Part shown: one piece after another, positions 36,267-46,560 of the stretch
How positions within the stretch are numbered: the first letter of the stretch is position 1
Layout of the letters: each line of letters starts with the position of its first letter
Assembly (NCBI GenBank): GCA_029990175.1
Contig: JARKIP010000023.1
Location: 27,733,501-27,797,500 of the forward strand
DNA length: 64,000 bases
Direction of reading: 5' to 3'
From: Petunia secreta
Lineage: Eukaryota > Streptophyta > Magnoliopsida > Solanales > Solanaceae
Notes under the pieces: generated by a model
The model's input: only the letters and a program-made list of their open reading frames with translations
The model's database searches: none
Told to the model about the DNA's origin: nothing
Position numbers and translations under genes: made by a program

Positions 36267-36371
36267 CCATGGAAGAAGTCAAGAGAAGGTTGGTTGTAAA
36301 TCGCCAATGGATCGCCTTAAACAACTAAACTTAAGGTTTTTTGACAAATAAAAGAGAATTTATATTTTAGC

Positions 36372-37141
36372 TTCCTTCCAAGTTCAACTTACTTTAATAA
36401 AACAAAATTCTCAAATCAACCCCAATACCCAAATAATAGAAGAATGAGAGTTAGGATTTTGTCTTAGAAACATCAACCTTATTGCCATTTTCCGCTGAAA
36501 TTTGCTATTTTCAACAACTTTTTTATGTTGCTTCTGCTCGTGCTCTGTATAACAAGGTTTCGTTTACCCGAAACTTTATACATTTAAGAATTTCATTTTG
36601 GTAAGTGGTCCTATTTTAGAATCTTTTTTCTATCCATTCTTTTTAAACTTTTTCTTATATTGTCATGGCCATGTGAATATAGTATTTAGTTTTTTGTATA
36701 TTATATGCTTTGGAGTGAGGAACATCTAGTTTATTTTTTTGACTTTTAGCTTTCAAAATTTTATTAATTTTTTATTTAACTATTAATATTTATGTTAGTC
36801 TTCTAATCTGATCCAACGACTCGTTTTGGCCATCAATTTTAACACTTAATTGAGAAGTATAAATAGATTAAATAATCCGATCTTATTGTCCATTGAGTAT
36901 TGTAAATTTGATCGTAATAGCTCATTGTTTGCAATGTAATTATATAAAGTCATGTCATTATTAACATTTTATTTAACAATATTAATAATGTGAGTTCTTC
37001 TGTGATTTTCAGGGCCTTATTATTGTGATCCGATATGAAAAGATTTTACACAGTTAAACCTTAACCCATTTCAGGTTCTACTTCTACCCCTCCCCCCCCC
37101 CCCCGGTTCAACTTGTAGCCATCCTTAATTAAGTTCTCATT
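36372..37141. other. intergenic, between LINE and hAT-like gene
   Basis: AT-rich. It probably contains the 5' end of the hAT-like unit that follows, but I see no motif that fixes it. A C run lies at 37089-37103. Confidence 0.4.
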
Positions 37142-37353
37142 TGACTCATTTATCCTACAAAGAAAAATTATTGGATTTGAATCTTAAATCTGATACTGCT
37201 GAAAGAAAAAAAATTATACAATATTTTCCTAAAATATATGATGAAGAGAGAAGATATTACATTTAAAAGGGACATTGCCAACATCGTGAGTATAATTTTC
37301 CAAGAAGAAATTTTAGTGGCGTAATGCGTCAATTTAACTCTAAATGGTTTTAC
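37142..37353 (+). pseudogene. hAT-like (TTF/DUF4371, ZMYM1-like) segment 1 of 3
   Basis: The translation LDLNLKSDTAERKKIIQYF..IYDEERR then KGHCQHREYNFPRRNFSG..RQFNSKWF is the N-terminal TTF-type zinc-finger region of plant 'zinc finger MYM-type protein 1-like' hAT relatives (KGPCQP..FP.. pattern). One stop precedes KGHC. The reading stops at 37353, where TE3 is inserted (TSD TTTAC), and continues at 44193. Confidence 0.75.
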
Positions 37354-39828
37354 TGTAACGACCTCAAATAGTCGTTTCGGGAATCGGGACCTCGATTTAC
37401 GTGTCAAAAATCTCAAAAGCTCTGTAAGGTCCATTATGAAATGTCTGAATTTTTTTAGCTAAAACGAACTTTGTTAGATAGGTATCGGAGAAAGACATCC
37501 GTTTCGGATATTCGTTAAGGCTAAAAGAGGTTTCGGAGCTCGATTTGAGCAAATGAGCTCTGATGTGAAATCTGAAAGTTGCGTTAGGTTCGTATGGTAA
37601 TTTATGACCTGTAGCAACCTTCAGAAGTGAAAACGGACCTCGTTTGATAGGACTTTTGAAAAATTCTCCGTTGCGGAAGTTTAAAAAGGTTAAAAGAGGT
37701 TTTCGAGCTCGATTTGAGTAAACGAACTCCGATGAGAGATCTGAGGGTTCCGTTAGGTTCGTATCGTCATTTGTGACTTGTAGCAACTTTCGAATTTGGA
37801 TTCAGGGGTTGTTTGATTAAAATTCGCTATTTTGGCGAAAGTCGAAATTTGACCCTTTCCCGTGGGACCCACTTTTTGAGTTCTAGAGATCCGAATTGAG
37901 TTTCGTCTTGACGAGCATGTCACACAAGTCTTGTATGACTTGTGTACAAATTTTGGGGTCATTCCGAGCTTCGTAGGGTCCCGTTTGGACCCAAAAACAG
38001 TGGCTGATCTGGTGCAAGCCAAAAAGCTCCTGAATTCTGTTTTTTTTACTGTTCAACTGGAAAGAAATCAATTTTTCAGATCAATCCATAAGGTATTGGA
38101 AAAAAGTCAAAACATGAAAGTTGTAGCTCTTTGAGTTATGGTTCTAATGCCACCAACCTCTTATCCTTTGGATATTTCTATAAAAAGTTATATGTATTTT
38201 ACCGAAAGCTATCCAGTGAGGTACAATTTGGACAGCATGTGGTACAACTCTTTAAAGCTGCGGGCTGCTATATATACTAGGGCGGGCATTCATTTTTATT
38301 TTCATGTTTTGAACTTCTAAAAGTGATTCCAAGGGGAATTTGAAGTACCAAAATCATTCCTAAACACAAGGTAACTATTCTTACCCATTTTTAACGCTTT
38401 AATCCGAGGATCAAAGTGACGATCCTTGGAAAGAGGGTTTGAACCCTAGATTTGTGAAATGGGAAAAATGACCGAGTTGGACTCGGGTATATATAATAAT
38501 GGTACTTTCTGACTCGTGGGAGTATGGGGAGTCCGAAAACATAAATTTTACGGGTTTTGGGTACGTCCGACCCGGGGGTATTTTGGTAAATTGCCTCTTA
38601 AATTGCGTAAAGGCTTAGAATCCTTTCCTTACATGCTTACGAGTGCGACACTATTTCTTTGGCTCAGAGAGGAGTCTTACGGAGGCACATCGTTTGGGAA
38701 AGGAGGTCGTTCCTTAGCCACTTGAGCCAATTTTGAGGTAAGTGAGACTTGACCTCTATTTTTGCTTGCGGATAAGATTTGATCTTGCTAAGTAAGATGT
38801 CGAGTACTTAATTGACTAGCATTGTCTAGTAAATAGTATTATGTACTACTCGTTATATTTATACAAAAAGGAGAAAGCACAAACGTGACTTGAGTATAGT
38901 CGATGTTGTGTGCCGGTGTATTATTGATATGCTCTAGGGACAGAGGCCGTTGGTGCGTTATGACCTAGGAGCGAAATTTCATCTAGGGACAGAGGCCGGT
39001 GGTGCGTTATGACCTAGATGTGGAGACTTATAGGGACAGAGGCTTGTGGTGCGTTATGACCTATAAGTAAAGTTGTTTATAGGGACAGAGGCCTGTGGTG
39101 CGTTATGACCTATAAACAAAGCCGCACCGCGTGTGTGCTTATGCTATGTGCTAGGTATATCATTACTTATGTGGTATGCGAGATATATCATCACCATGCT
39201 GTGTGTTAATTATATTATTGCTTATGCCATAGTATCAATATAATATTGTATATGCTGCCTATATTATGTATCTTTATATTATTGACCATGTTATGTATTC
39301 GTGTATTATTGCTTGTGTTGTTGTATAATTATATTATCGTATGTAATGTTTATGGGTTACTGTAAAGGTGTGGATTGTACTTCCGTTATCTGCTTATGCA
39401 TTATCAAAGACTTGTCCCGAATGGGTAATTTAGCGGGCCTGTCGATGATCTTACTGGGCTTTGGCTCATAACTTACTGTTTAAATGTGCACATCCTTCTG
39501 CTAGTCAGACAGCTGGACTTATCTGATCCGTTCGAGGCTGTGGCTATTTTTGCTTGAGGTGAGCCAACCGCATGGTTCGCGGTGGCATACCGTCTGATCC
39601 ACCTTAGTGTTTAGTCGCTTCCTACATCTTGTATTATATATTATATATATCGGATGTCAGAATTCGTAGATGCTCTATTGACACTGTATTTCGGGTGGAT
39701 GTCTACACCTACATTTTATTGAAATATTTCTATCTAAATTATCATTATGAGTCAGTTTAATTATTCGTGGTTCGCCTAAGGATGTAACACTTAGGTGCCA
39801 TCACGGCCCCGAAAATTGGGTCGTGAAA
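37354..39828 (+). repeat. TE3 5' LTR
   Basis: About 2475 bp, TGTAACGACC..GGGTCGTGAAA. Unusually long. It contains four tandem copies of a 45-55 bp unit at 38931-39117 (see separate entry). Confidence 0.9.
38931..39117 (+). repeat. four tandem repeats in TE3 LTR
   Basis: Four copies of TAGGGACAGAGGC(C/T)..GTGGTGCGTTATGACCTA separated by short variable spacers. Each unit begins and ends with complementary words (for example CTAGG..CCTAG, TATAGG..CCTATA), so each can form a stem. Confidence 0.9.
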
Positions 39829-40038
39829 AATTGGTATCAGAGCCCTAGGTTGTAAGTCGAGTCTTAGGGAGTCAATGGAGCAGTGTCCGAGCAGAGTCTT
39901 GTTTATGGGTATGTTATCGACCATACTTATAAGCGAGAGGCTGCAAAGGCATTTTAGGAGGAGTTGTTTCCCTTCATTTCATCTCTCTCGTGCTATGATG
40001 CTTACATAGGTGCTAATCCTTTAATGTGATTATGACAA

Positions 40039-41430
40039 ATGGTGAGAACGCGATCGTCCTCTACTTCGGGAGCTGGTGACGCACTGACTGAGTCAGTCCG
40101 TGGGAGAGCTGTGCGTAGCACACGGACTGGTGCGCGGGCACCTACTCAGTCGAGAGCGGCTACTACCAGAGCTTCTGTGGGCAGACCTCCTACTGCCAGA
40201 CAGACTAGTACAGTGCCACCGGTGTCTTCTGAGATACCCGTCGCACATGTCCCATCGACTATGCCTTCTCTTGTGCCGGGCACAACGGTATCTATTCCTG
40301 CAGATGTTCTATTGCGGGTGATGGGCATGCTCTGATCTCCGGCCTCGCCTATGGGTGATATGCCAGTACCTTCTGCGGTACCCCAACCAGCTACTCCAGC
40401 TATGAGTACGCCGACTCCTGAGGCTACTCCGGTGATTCCTCAGTCTACTCCAGTTATTAGTCCTATTGCTCAGCCTTCCACTTTGGCTCCTCAGTCGGGT
40501 ATTCAGTTGGGTCATTCTATTCCTGCTCTTTCTATGAGTGACGAGGAGGTAGCTCGGAGGATTGAGTCCTTTATGAAGCTCAAGCCTCCCGAGTTCGATG
40601 GTACCCCAGCTACTTGCACTGCCCAGAGGTATATTCAGAAATGTGAGAAGATATTTTCTGTATTGGGTACTAGGGACACCCTTGGGGTGAGATGTGCTTC
40701 TTTCCGTTTGTCCGGTGATGCCGAGACTTGGTGGTCTTTTATGATGAGACAGAGGTCGAGTGATCTTCCTCCCTTGACTTGGACCGAGTATGTTTATGAG
40801 TAGATTTGTGCCTCAGAGTCATCTTGATGCCCAGAGACGCGAGTTTGAGTTGTTGAGACAGGGAGGCATGTCCGTGACTGCTTATGATACCAGATTTTTA
40901 GAGTTATCTCAGTATGCGCCTGCTATGGTTATGCTGGAGAGAGACAAGGTTCTTAGATTTGTTGAGGGTCTTCACCCTCGTCTTCAGGTGGCTGTTGCCT
41001 CACATATTGGCAACAAGTCTTATTATGATGTGGTTGATATTGCGAGGCGTATGGAGGACATTCATGCTAGAGCAGATGCAGAGAGGGCGAGCAAGAGGGT
41101 GCGATATTCTGGTACTTCTGGTGGCCCTTCACATGGTGGCCAGAGTTTTCGTGGTCATACTCAGCCTAGGCTTCCCCAGGCCGCTGCTTTACCATCTCAG
41201 GGTACTTCGTCGGGTGTTCATAGGCCTCAGCCGTCTCAGAGGCGTGGGGATTCATCTCAGTCTATTCCACCTATTTGTGGGAGATGCCGTCAGAGGCACT
41301 ATGGGAGGTGCAGGCCCGGAGGTGGACGCGGAGGAGGCGGTAGTAAGGCTTGTTACTAGTGTGGGGATCCCAGGCACTTTGTTAGGGATTGCCCCTATGT
41401 TACTTCATCTGGACCTACCTCCGCGGGACA
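40039..41430 (+). pseudogene. TE3 gag (capsid, zinc knuckle), broken
   Basis: Starts MVRTRSSSTSGAG (40039). In-frame TGA at 40333-40335, a frameshift near 40800 (small deletion in the EYV..FMSRFVPQ region), and TAG at 41357-41359 inside the zinc knuckle ([17 protein letters not shown]). Capsid motifs: KLKPPEFDGTP, FRLSGDAETWW, FMSRFVPQSHLDAQRREFELL, YDTRFLELSQYAP. The protein would package element RNA; this copy is inactive. Confidence 0.9.
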
Positions 41431-43609
41431 TCAGAGTTGTGCTGCTATGGTTTGGTCTTCTCCTCAGGCAGCTAGGCCTGTCACTCAGGTTCCTCCTAGG
41501 CAGCCGGTTCAGAGAGCTCCTGGTCCTGGAGGTTCAGCTCGAGTTTTTGCTATGACACGCCAGGATGCCGAGGCATCCAATGATGTGATCACAGGTACTC
41601 TTTCTGTTTGTGGCCGCAGTGCCTTTGCCCTTATAGATCCGGGATCTACTTTCTCTTATGTGTCTCCTGGATTTTCACCTTGCTTGAGCAAGGATCTGGT
41701 TTTTATTGATGCTCCATTTATGGTGGCAACGCCTGTCGGAGATCCTATATGTGTAGATAAAGGGTATCGGGAGTGTGTGATTTCTATTTGTGGTGTTGAG
41801 TCTCTAGTAGACTTGATGTTGCTAGATATGGTGGAATTTGATGTGATCATGGGCATGGATTGGTTGGCATCCTGTCACGCGACGTTGGATTGCCATGCCA
41901 AGTCCGTGACTATAGGTGCCGAAGGTGAGCCTAAGGCTATTTGGAAGGGTTCCAGGTCTTCTCCGAGGAACAAGATCATATCATTCATGAAGGCTCAGAA
42001 GATGATAGCTCGCGGGTGCGAAGGGTATATTGCTTCTATTCGAGATGTTCGAGTGGAGGAGGTATCTATTGATCGAGTACCGGTAGTATGCGACTATCCG
42101 GAGGTCTTTCCGGATGACTTGCCGGGTTTACCTTCTATGCGGGAGATTGAGTTCTGTATTGATATATTGCCAGGTACTCAGCCTATATCTATTCCTCCAT
42201 ATCGTATGGCTCCTGCTGAGTTGAGGAAATTGAAGGAGCAAATTCAATATTTGCTTGATAAGGGTTTCATTAGACCCAGTGTGTCTCCTTGGGATGCTCC
42301 GGTTCTTTTTGTAAAGAAGAAGGATGGTTCTATGCGCATGTGTATTGATTATCGGCAATTGAACAAAGTGACTATCAAGAACAGGTATCCTTTACCGCGT
42401 ATAGATGATTTATTTGATCAGCTTCAGGGTGCTACTCATTTTTCCAAGATTGACTTGAGATCGGGGTATCATCAGTTGAGGATTCGGTCTGAGGATATTT
42501 CTAAGACTGCTTTCAGTACGAGATATGGGCACTATGAGTTTCTTGTCATGTCATTTGGGCTTACAAATGCTCCGGCCGCCTTTATGGATCTTATGAACCG
42601 TGTGTTCAAGCCATATCTTGATTCTTTTGTTATTGTGTTCATTGATGACATCCTTATATATTCAAGGAGCCGAGGGGAGCATGAGCATCACTTGAAGATT
42701 ATCCTTCAGACCTTGAGAGACCATGAATTGTATGCTAAATTCTCTATATGTGAGTTCTAGCTGGATACCGTTTCATTCCTGGGTCACGTGGTGACCAAGG
42801 ACGGTATTGGTGTTGATCCCAAGAAAGTGGAGGCCGTTCAGAATTGGCCTAGGCCTACTTCTCCTACAGAGATTCGGAGTTTCTTAGGCTTGGCAGGTTA
42901 TTATCGGCGATTTGTGGAGGGATTTTCTTCCATATCAGCACCACTGACTAAATTGACGCAGAAGAATGTTCCTTTTCTATGGTCTGCTGCTTGTGAGTCT
43001 AGCTTTCAGAGGCTCAAGACTGTCTTGACTACAGCACCTGTATTGGCCTTGCCTAGTGGATCCGGGGGATTCACAGTCTATTGTGATGCTTCTGGTATTG
43101 GCTTAGGTGGTGTTTTGATGCAGAATGGCAAGGTGATAGCTTATGCCTCGAGACAACTGAAAGTGCATGAGAAGAACTACCCTGTCCACGATCTAGAGTT
43201 ATTGGCGGTGGTATTTGCATTGAAGTTGTGGAGGCATTATTTATATGGTGAGCCTTGTGAGATTTTCACTGATCATAAGAGTCTCCAGTATCTGTTCACC
43301 CAGAAGGACTTGAACGGGAGACAGCGCCGATGGTTGGAGTTGCTTAAGGATTATGACATCGCTATTCGGTATCATCCCGGGAAAGCTAATGTTGTGGCTG
43401 ATGCTCTGAGCAGGAAGTCTATGGGTAGCCTTGCCTATCTTGATGTTGATATGAGACCACTAGCTCGAGAGTTGCAGGTCTTGTCCATTAGCGGAGTGCG
43501 ATTTGATGATTCTGTGCCAGGCCGAGTTTTTGCTTATATAGGGACTCAGCCATCCCTAGCTTCCCAGATCAAGGAAAAGCAATTTGATGATTCAATTTGA
43601 TGATTCATA
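41431..43609 (+). pseudogene. TE3 pol (protease-RT-RNase H), truncated
   Basis: Continues in the same frame as the second half of gag. Protease loop [12 protein letters not shown] near 41627-41662. RT with [32 protein letters not shown], the catalytic [10 protein letters not shown] (about 42635-42665), TAG at 42758-42760 in place of the expected Trp of the CEFW..FLGHVV motif, then [14 protein letters not shown]. RNase [63 protein letters not shown]. Coding ends at a 13-base tandem duplication (43584-43609) directly before the LTR remnant; integrase is absent. Confidence 0.92.
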
Positions 43610-43610
43610 T

Positions 43611-44187
43611 TTGCTGCCTATATTATGTATCTTTATATTATTGACCATGTTATGTATTCGCGTATTATTGCTTGTGTTGTTGTATAATTATATTATCGTA
43701 TGTAATGTTTATGGGTTACTGTAAAGGTGTGGATTGTACTTCCGTTATCTGCTTATGCATTATCAAAGACGTGTTCCGAAAGGGTAATTTAGCGGGCCTG
43801 TCGATGATCTTACTGGGCTTTGGCTCATAACTTACTGTTTAAATGTGCACATCCTTCTGCTAGTCAGACAGCTGGACTTATCTGATCCGTTCGAGGCTGT
43901 GGCTATTTTTGCTTGAGGTGAGCCAACCGCATGGTTCGCGGTGGCATACCGTCTGATCCACCTTAGTGTTTAGTCGCTTCCTACATCTTGTATTATATAT
44001 TATATATATCGGATGTCAGAATTTGTAGATGCTCTATTGACACTGTATTTCGGGTGGATGTCTACACCTACATTTTATTGAAATATTTCTATCTAAATTA
44101 TCATTATGAGTCAGTTTAATTATTCGTGGTTCGCCTAAGGATGTAACACTTAGGTGCCATCACGGTCCAGAAAATTGGGTCGTGACA
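43611..44187 (+). repeat. TE3 3' LTR, 5'-deleted
   Basis: The last 577 bp of the LTR (matches 39258-39828), ending GGGTCGTGACA. Its own start and the polypurine tract are gone. Confidence 0.9.
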
Positions 44188-44192
44188 TTTAC

Positions 44193-45643
44193 ATAACACA
44201 TTCTCAACGATTAGGTACCGTATTAAAAAAGATGCAGTGTTTTGCTTATGTTGCTACTTATATAAAAATGAGGTTGGCGGATATAAAAAAAAAAAAGTGA
44301 ATAGTTCTTTTACATAAGATAGTTTTAGAAGTTGGAATAGAGGCGTTGAAAGGCTTGATGCACATGTAGGTGCAGTAAATAGTGTCCATAGTCGATGTTT
44401 CAAGATGATGTTATATTTAATGAATAAAAAAAATCAATTCGATTTGACAAGCAATCTGAGAAAATGAAATTTGAGCATCGGCTACGATTAGAAGCTTCAA
44501 TTGATATTGCAATGTATCTTTTGAAAGAAGGAATTCCTTTTTGAGGCCATAATAAGTGTCAAATTTCTACAAGAAGAGGTAAATTTTTAAGTCTCTTAAC
44601 ATGACATACCGATAAGATTGTAGGTCTAAAAAAGGTTGTACTAGGAAATGCTCCAAAAAATGACATGATGATTTCTCCAAGTATCCAAAAAGACATTGTG
44701 AATTGTTGTGCAAAAGAAATAATAAAAGTAATTATTAATGGCTTGAATAGGGATTATTTTGGTATATTGATTGATGAATCAAATGATGTCTCTCACAAGG
44801 AACAAATGGTCCATGTTTTACGGTATGTCAACGAAGAGGGTAAACTCATTGAGAGATTCTTTAGTAATTTTCATGTTAAAAATAGACTTGCATGGTCATT
44901 GAAAGAAGCAATCTATGATTTTCTCTTGGAACATTTATTGAGTTCATCTCAAATACGTAATAAGGTTATGATGGAGCTAGTAATATGCAAGGAGAAATAA
45001 ATGGTCTTAAAACTTTGATTTTGAAAGATACTCATTCGGCACATTGCGTACATTGTTTTGCTCATCAATTGCAATTGACCCTTGTAGCTGTTGCAAAGAA
45101 ACGCATTGATGTGAATAAATTTTTCGATATTCTTACTAATATTTTGAATATTGTTGGAGGTTCTTTACAACCACAAGGAGATGCTTCAAGATGATCAAGC
45201 AGAAAAGTTAGAGGAACTACGAGTTCCCAGTGAAGGTCACATAAGAAGCATATTAAATAAAAAACTTGGACTTCAAAAGCTAGGTGATAACCTTTGGGAA
45301 TCTCATTATAAGACAGTGCGTAAAGTTATTAATTTATTATCATCAATTACTTATGTACTTAGACGGCTTTCAAATGAGAGAGCAAATTACCAAGAGAAAA
45401 CAATGGCAAAACGTTTAGTGGATGACATAACAACTTATGAGTTTGTGTATATATTGCATTTGATGTTGAAAATGTTGGCAGTTACTTTTAATCTGAATAT
45501 AGCTTTGCAAAGAAAATATCAAACTATTGTGAGTGCCATTAATCTTGTTTGTTTCACAAAGAGATAGTTCCCATCAATGAGAGAGTCTAAATAGGATGAC
45601 TTGGCAAAAAACGTCTCTTCATTTTGTGACAAACGGATATCGT
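44193..45643 (+). pseudogene. hAT-like (DUF4371, ZMYM1-like) segment 2 of 3
   Basis: Resumes the TTF finger (RIKKDAVFCLCCYLYKNEVGG), then VERLDAHVGAVNSVHS, LEASIDIAMYLLKEGIPF, the DUF4371 core (IQKDIVNCCAKEI, FGILIDESNDVSHKEQMVHVLRYVNEEG), then NMQGEINGLKTLIL, HCVHCFAHQLQLTLVAVAKK, LQKLGDNLWESHYKTV and LVCFTKR..VSSFCDKR. In intact hAT-type proteins ILIDESND and CFAHQLQL belong to the RNase H-like transposase fold. At least five stops or frameshifts are present. The frame is cut at 45643-45648 by TE4 and resumes at 53107. Confidence 0.88.
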
Positions 45644-45648
45644 GATCC

Positions 45649-45972
45649 TGATAGACCACAGGTTATTAATGCTTAGTTTAGGAAGACGAAAGGCAGTCCA
45701 GCAAACCAGGAGGCCAAGAATAACAAACTAAAAAGTTGGTAACTGTCATGAGACGGTTACTTAAAAAAAATAGTAACTTAGGTGATTTTTCTTTTTCTTT
45801 TTTGGAGAAATAGGGATAGAGCAGTGGAATTAAAGTGTTCAGAAAAGGAAAAGAGAATCCTGGGAGCGTTCTAGCCTCTCGAATGTCTAGAAATATTAAA
45901 TCTGTGTAATTATCCTTGTTGTATACTAGATACCTAAGTTGTCTAGGATGATGTTGTTTCTTATTAGTCTGT
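45649..45972 (+). repeat. TE4 5' LTR, truncated
   Basis: Aligns with 52652-52945 (TGATAGACC..GGTTATTAATGC, CAGGAGGCC, TTGGTAACTGTCATGAGA, CTCGAATGTCTAGA, CTCCTTGTTGTATACT-like). Homology stops near 45972, so the last 160 bp of the LTR are gone. Confidence 0.75.
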
Positions 45973-46560
45973 TAGGAAATAATGGGTGTTGATATGTCTA
46001 TTTTCGAGCTATATGTGATTTTTGGCTATGCATGAAAAGGAGAAATCGTGACAGAAACTTAAAATCTTGAACTTTGCGAAGTTAGACTTGTTTTGCAATA
46101 CAATGAAAACTCTAATCATCTTTTGTGAAACTAGCCACGTGGTGCAATTTATAAATTTGGATAGATTCGAAAAAACTAAAATTAAGGACATTTTGTAAAA
46201 AGACAGATTTGATAGATAAATGGCCTGCAATTTAAGACCTAGACCGTCCTAACTTTGCAAATTGTGATTTAAAAAAATTATTGGATAATTCTTGCAAATA
46301 TTTTTAAGGCCCGTAACCAGAATTATCATCTTTCAGTTTATTGACAAACAACACCTTTCTTGATGAAACAACCACTTTTCATAAACACACACTTCTTGTT
46401 AAGTTGATACAATATTTCAACTAAACTGAGTTACTTAATTTAGTTTTGAGCAATGTAATCGTGATTCATTTTTGGAGTACAAATTCAAATCATCAAGTTT
46501 AGTATTGAGTAATTTATTTTCAAAGTATGACTTTAACTAACGGCAAATATACAACAACCA
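45973..46560. other. unassigned sequence inside TE4
   Basis: AT-rich stretch with no coding region and no similarity I can see to the TE4 or TE5 LTRs. It may be the far end of TE5 or another insertion. Confidence 0.4.

Larger units (their letters stand above)
28354..36360 (-). mobile_element. L1-type LINE, near full length, inactive
   Basis: About 8 kb. On - it reads ORF1 (DUF4283-type with zinc knuckle), then ORF2 (endonuclease, reverse transcriptase, zf-RVT, RNase H) and a long 3' region. The 11-base word TATATTTTAGC occurs at both outer edges (28343-28353 and 36361-36371) and may be the target duplication, but it is low complexity. A possible polyadenylation signal AATAAA lies near the 3' end (complement of about 28390). 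Stops and frameshifts in both ORFs make it inactive. Confidence 0.88.
37354..44187 (+). mobile_element. TE3: Ty3/gypsy LTR retrotransposon, 3' deleted
   Basis: A Ty3/gypsy element inserted in the hAT-like gene with a perfect 5-bp duplication TTTAC (37349-37353, 44188-44192). The 5' LTR (37354-39828) begins TGTAACGACC; an exact initiator-Met primer-binding site TGGTATCAGAGCC lies at 39832-39844. Gag, protease, RT and RNase H follow; integrase and about 1.9 kb of the 5' part of the 3' LTR are missing, the join lying near 43609. Across the retained part of the LTRs (about 575 bp) I count about eight differences, so the insertion is young for this window. Confidence 0.93.

Noticed and set aside
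38931..39117. CRISPR-like array
   Set aside because: Only four diverged repeats in a plant LTR; plant nuclear genome, no cas genes.
44393..45567. Functional host ZMYM1-like gene
   Set aside because: Multiple stops and frameshifts and two large insertions; called a pseudogene.
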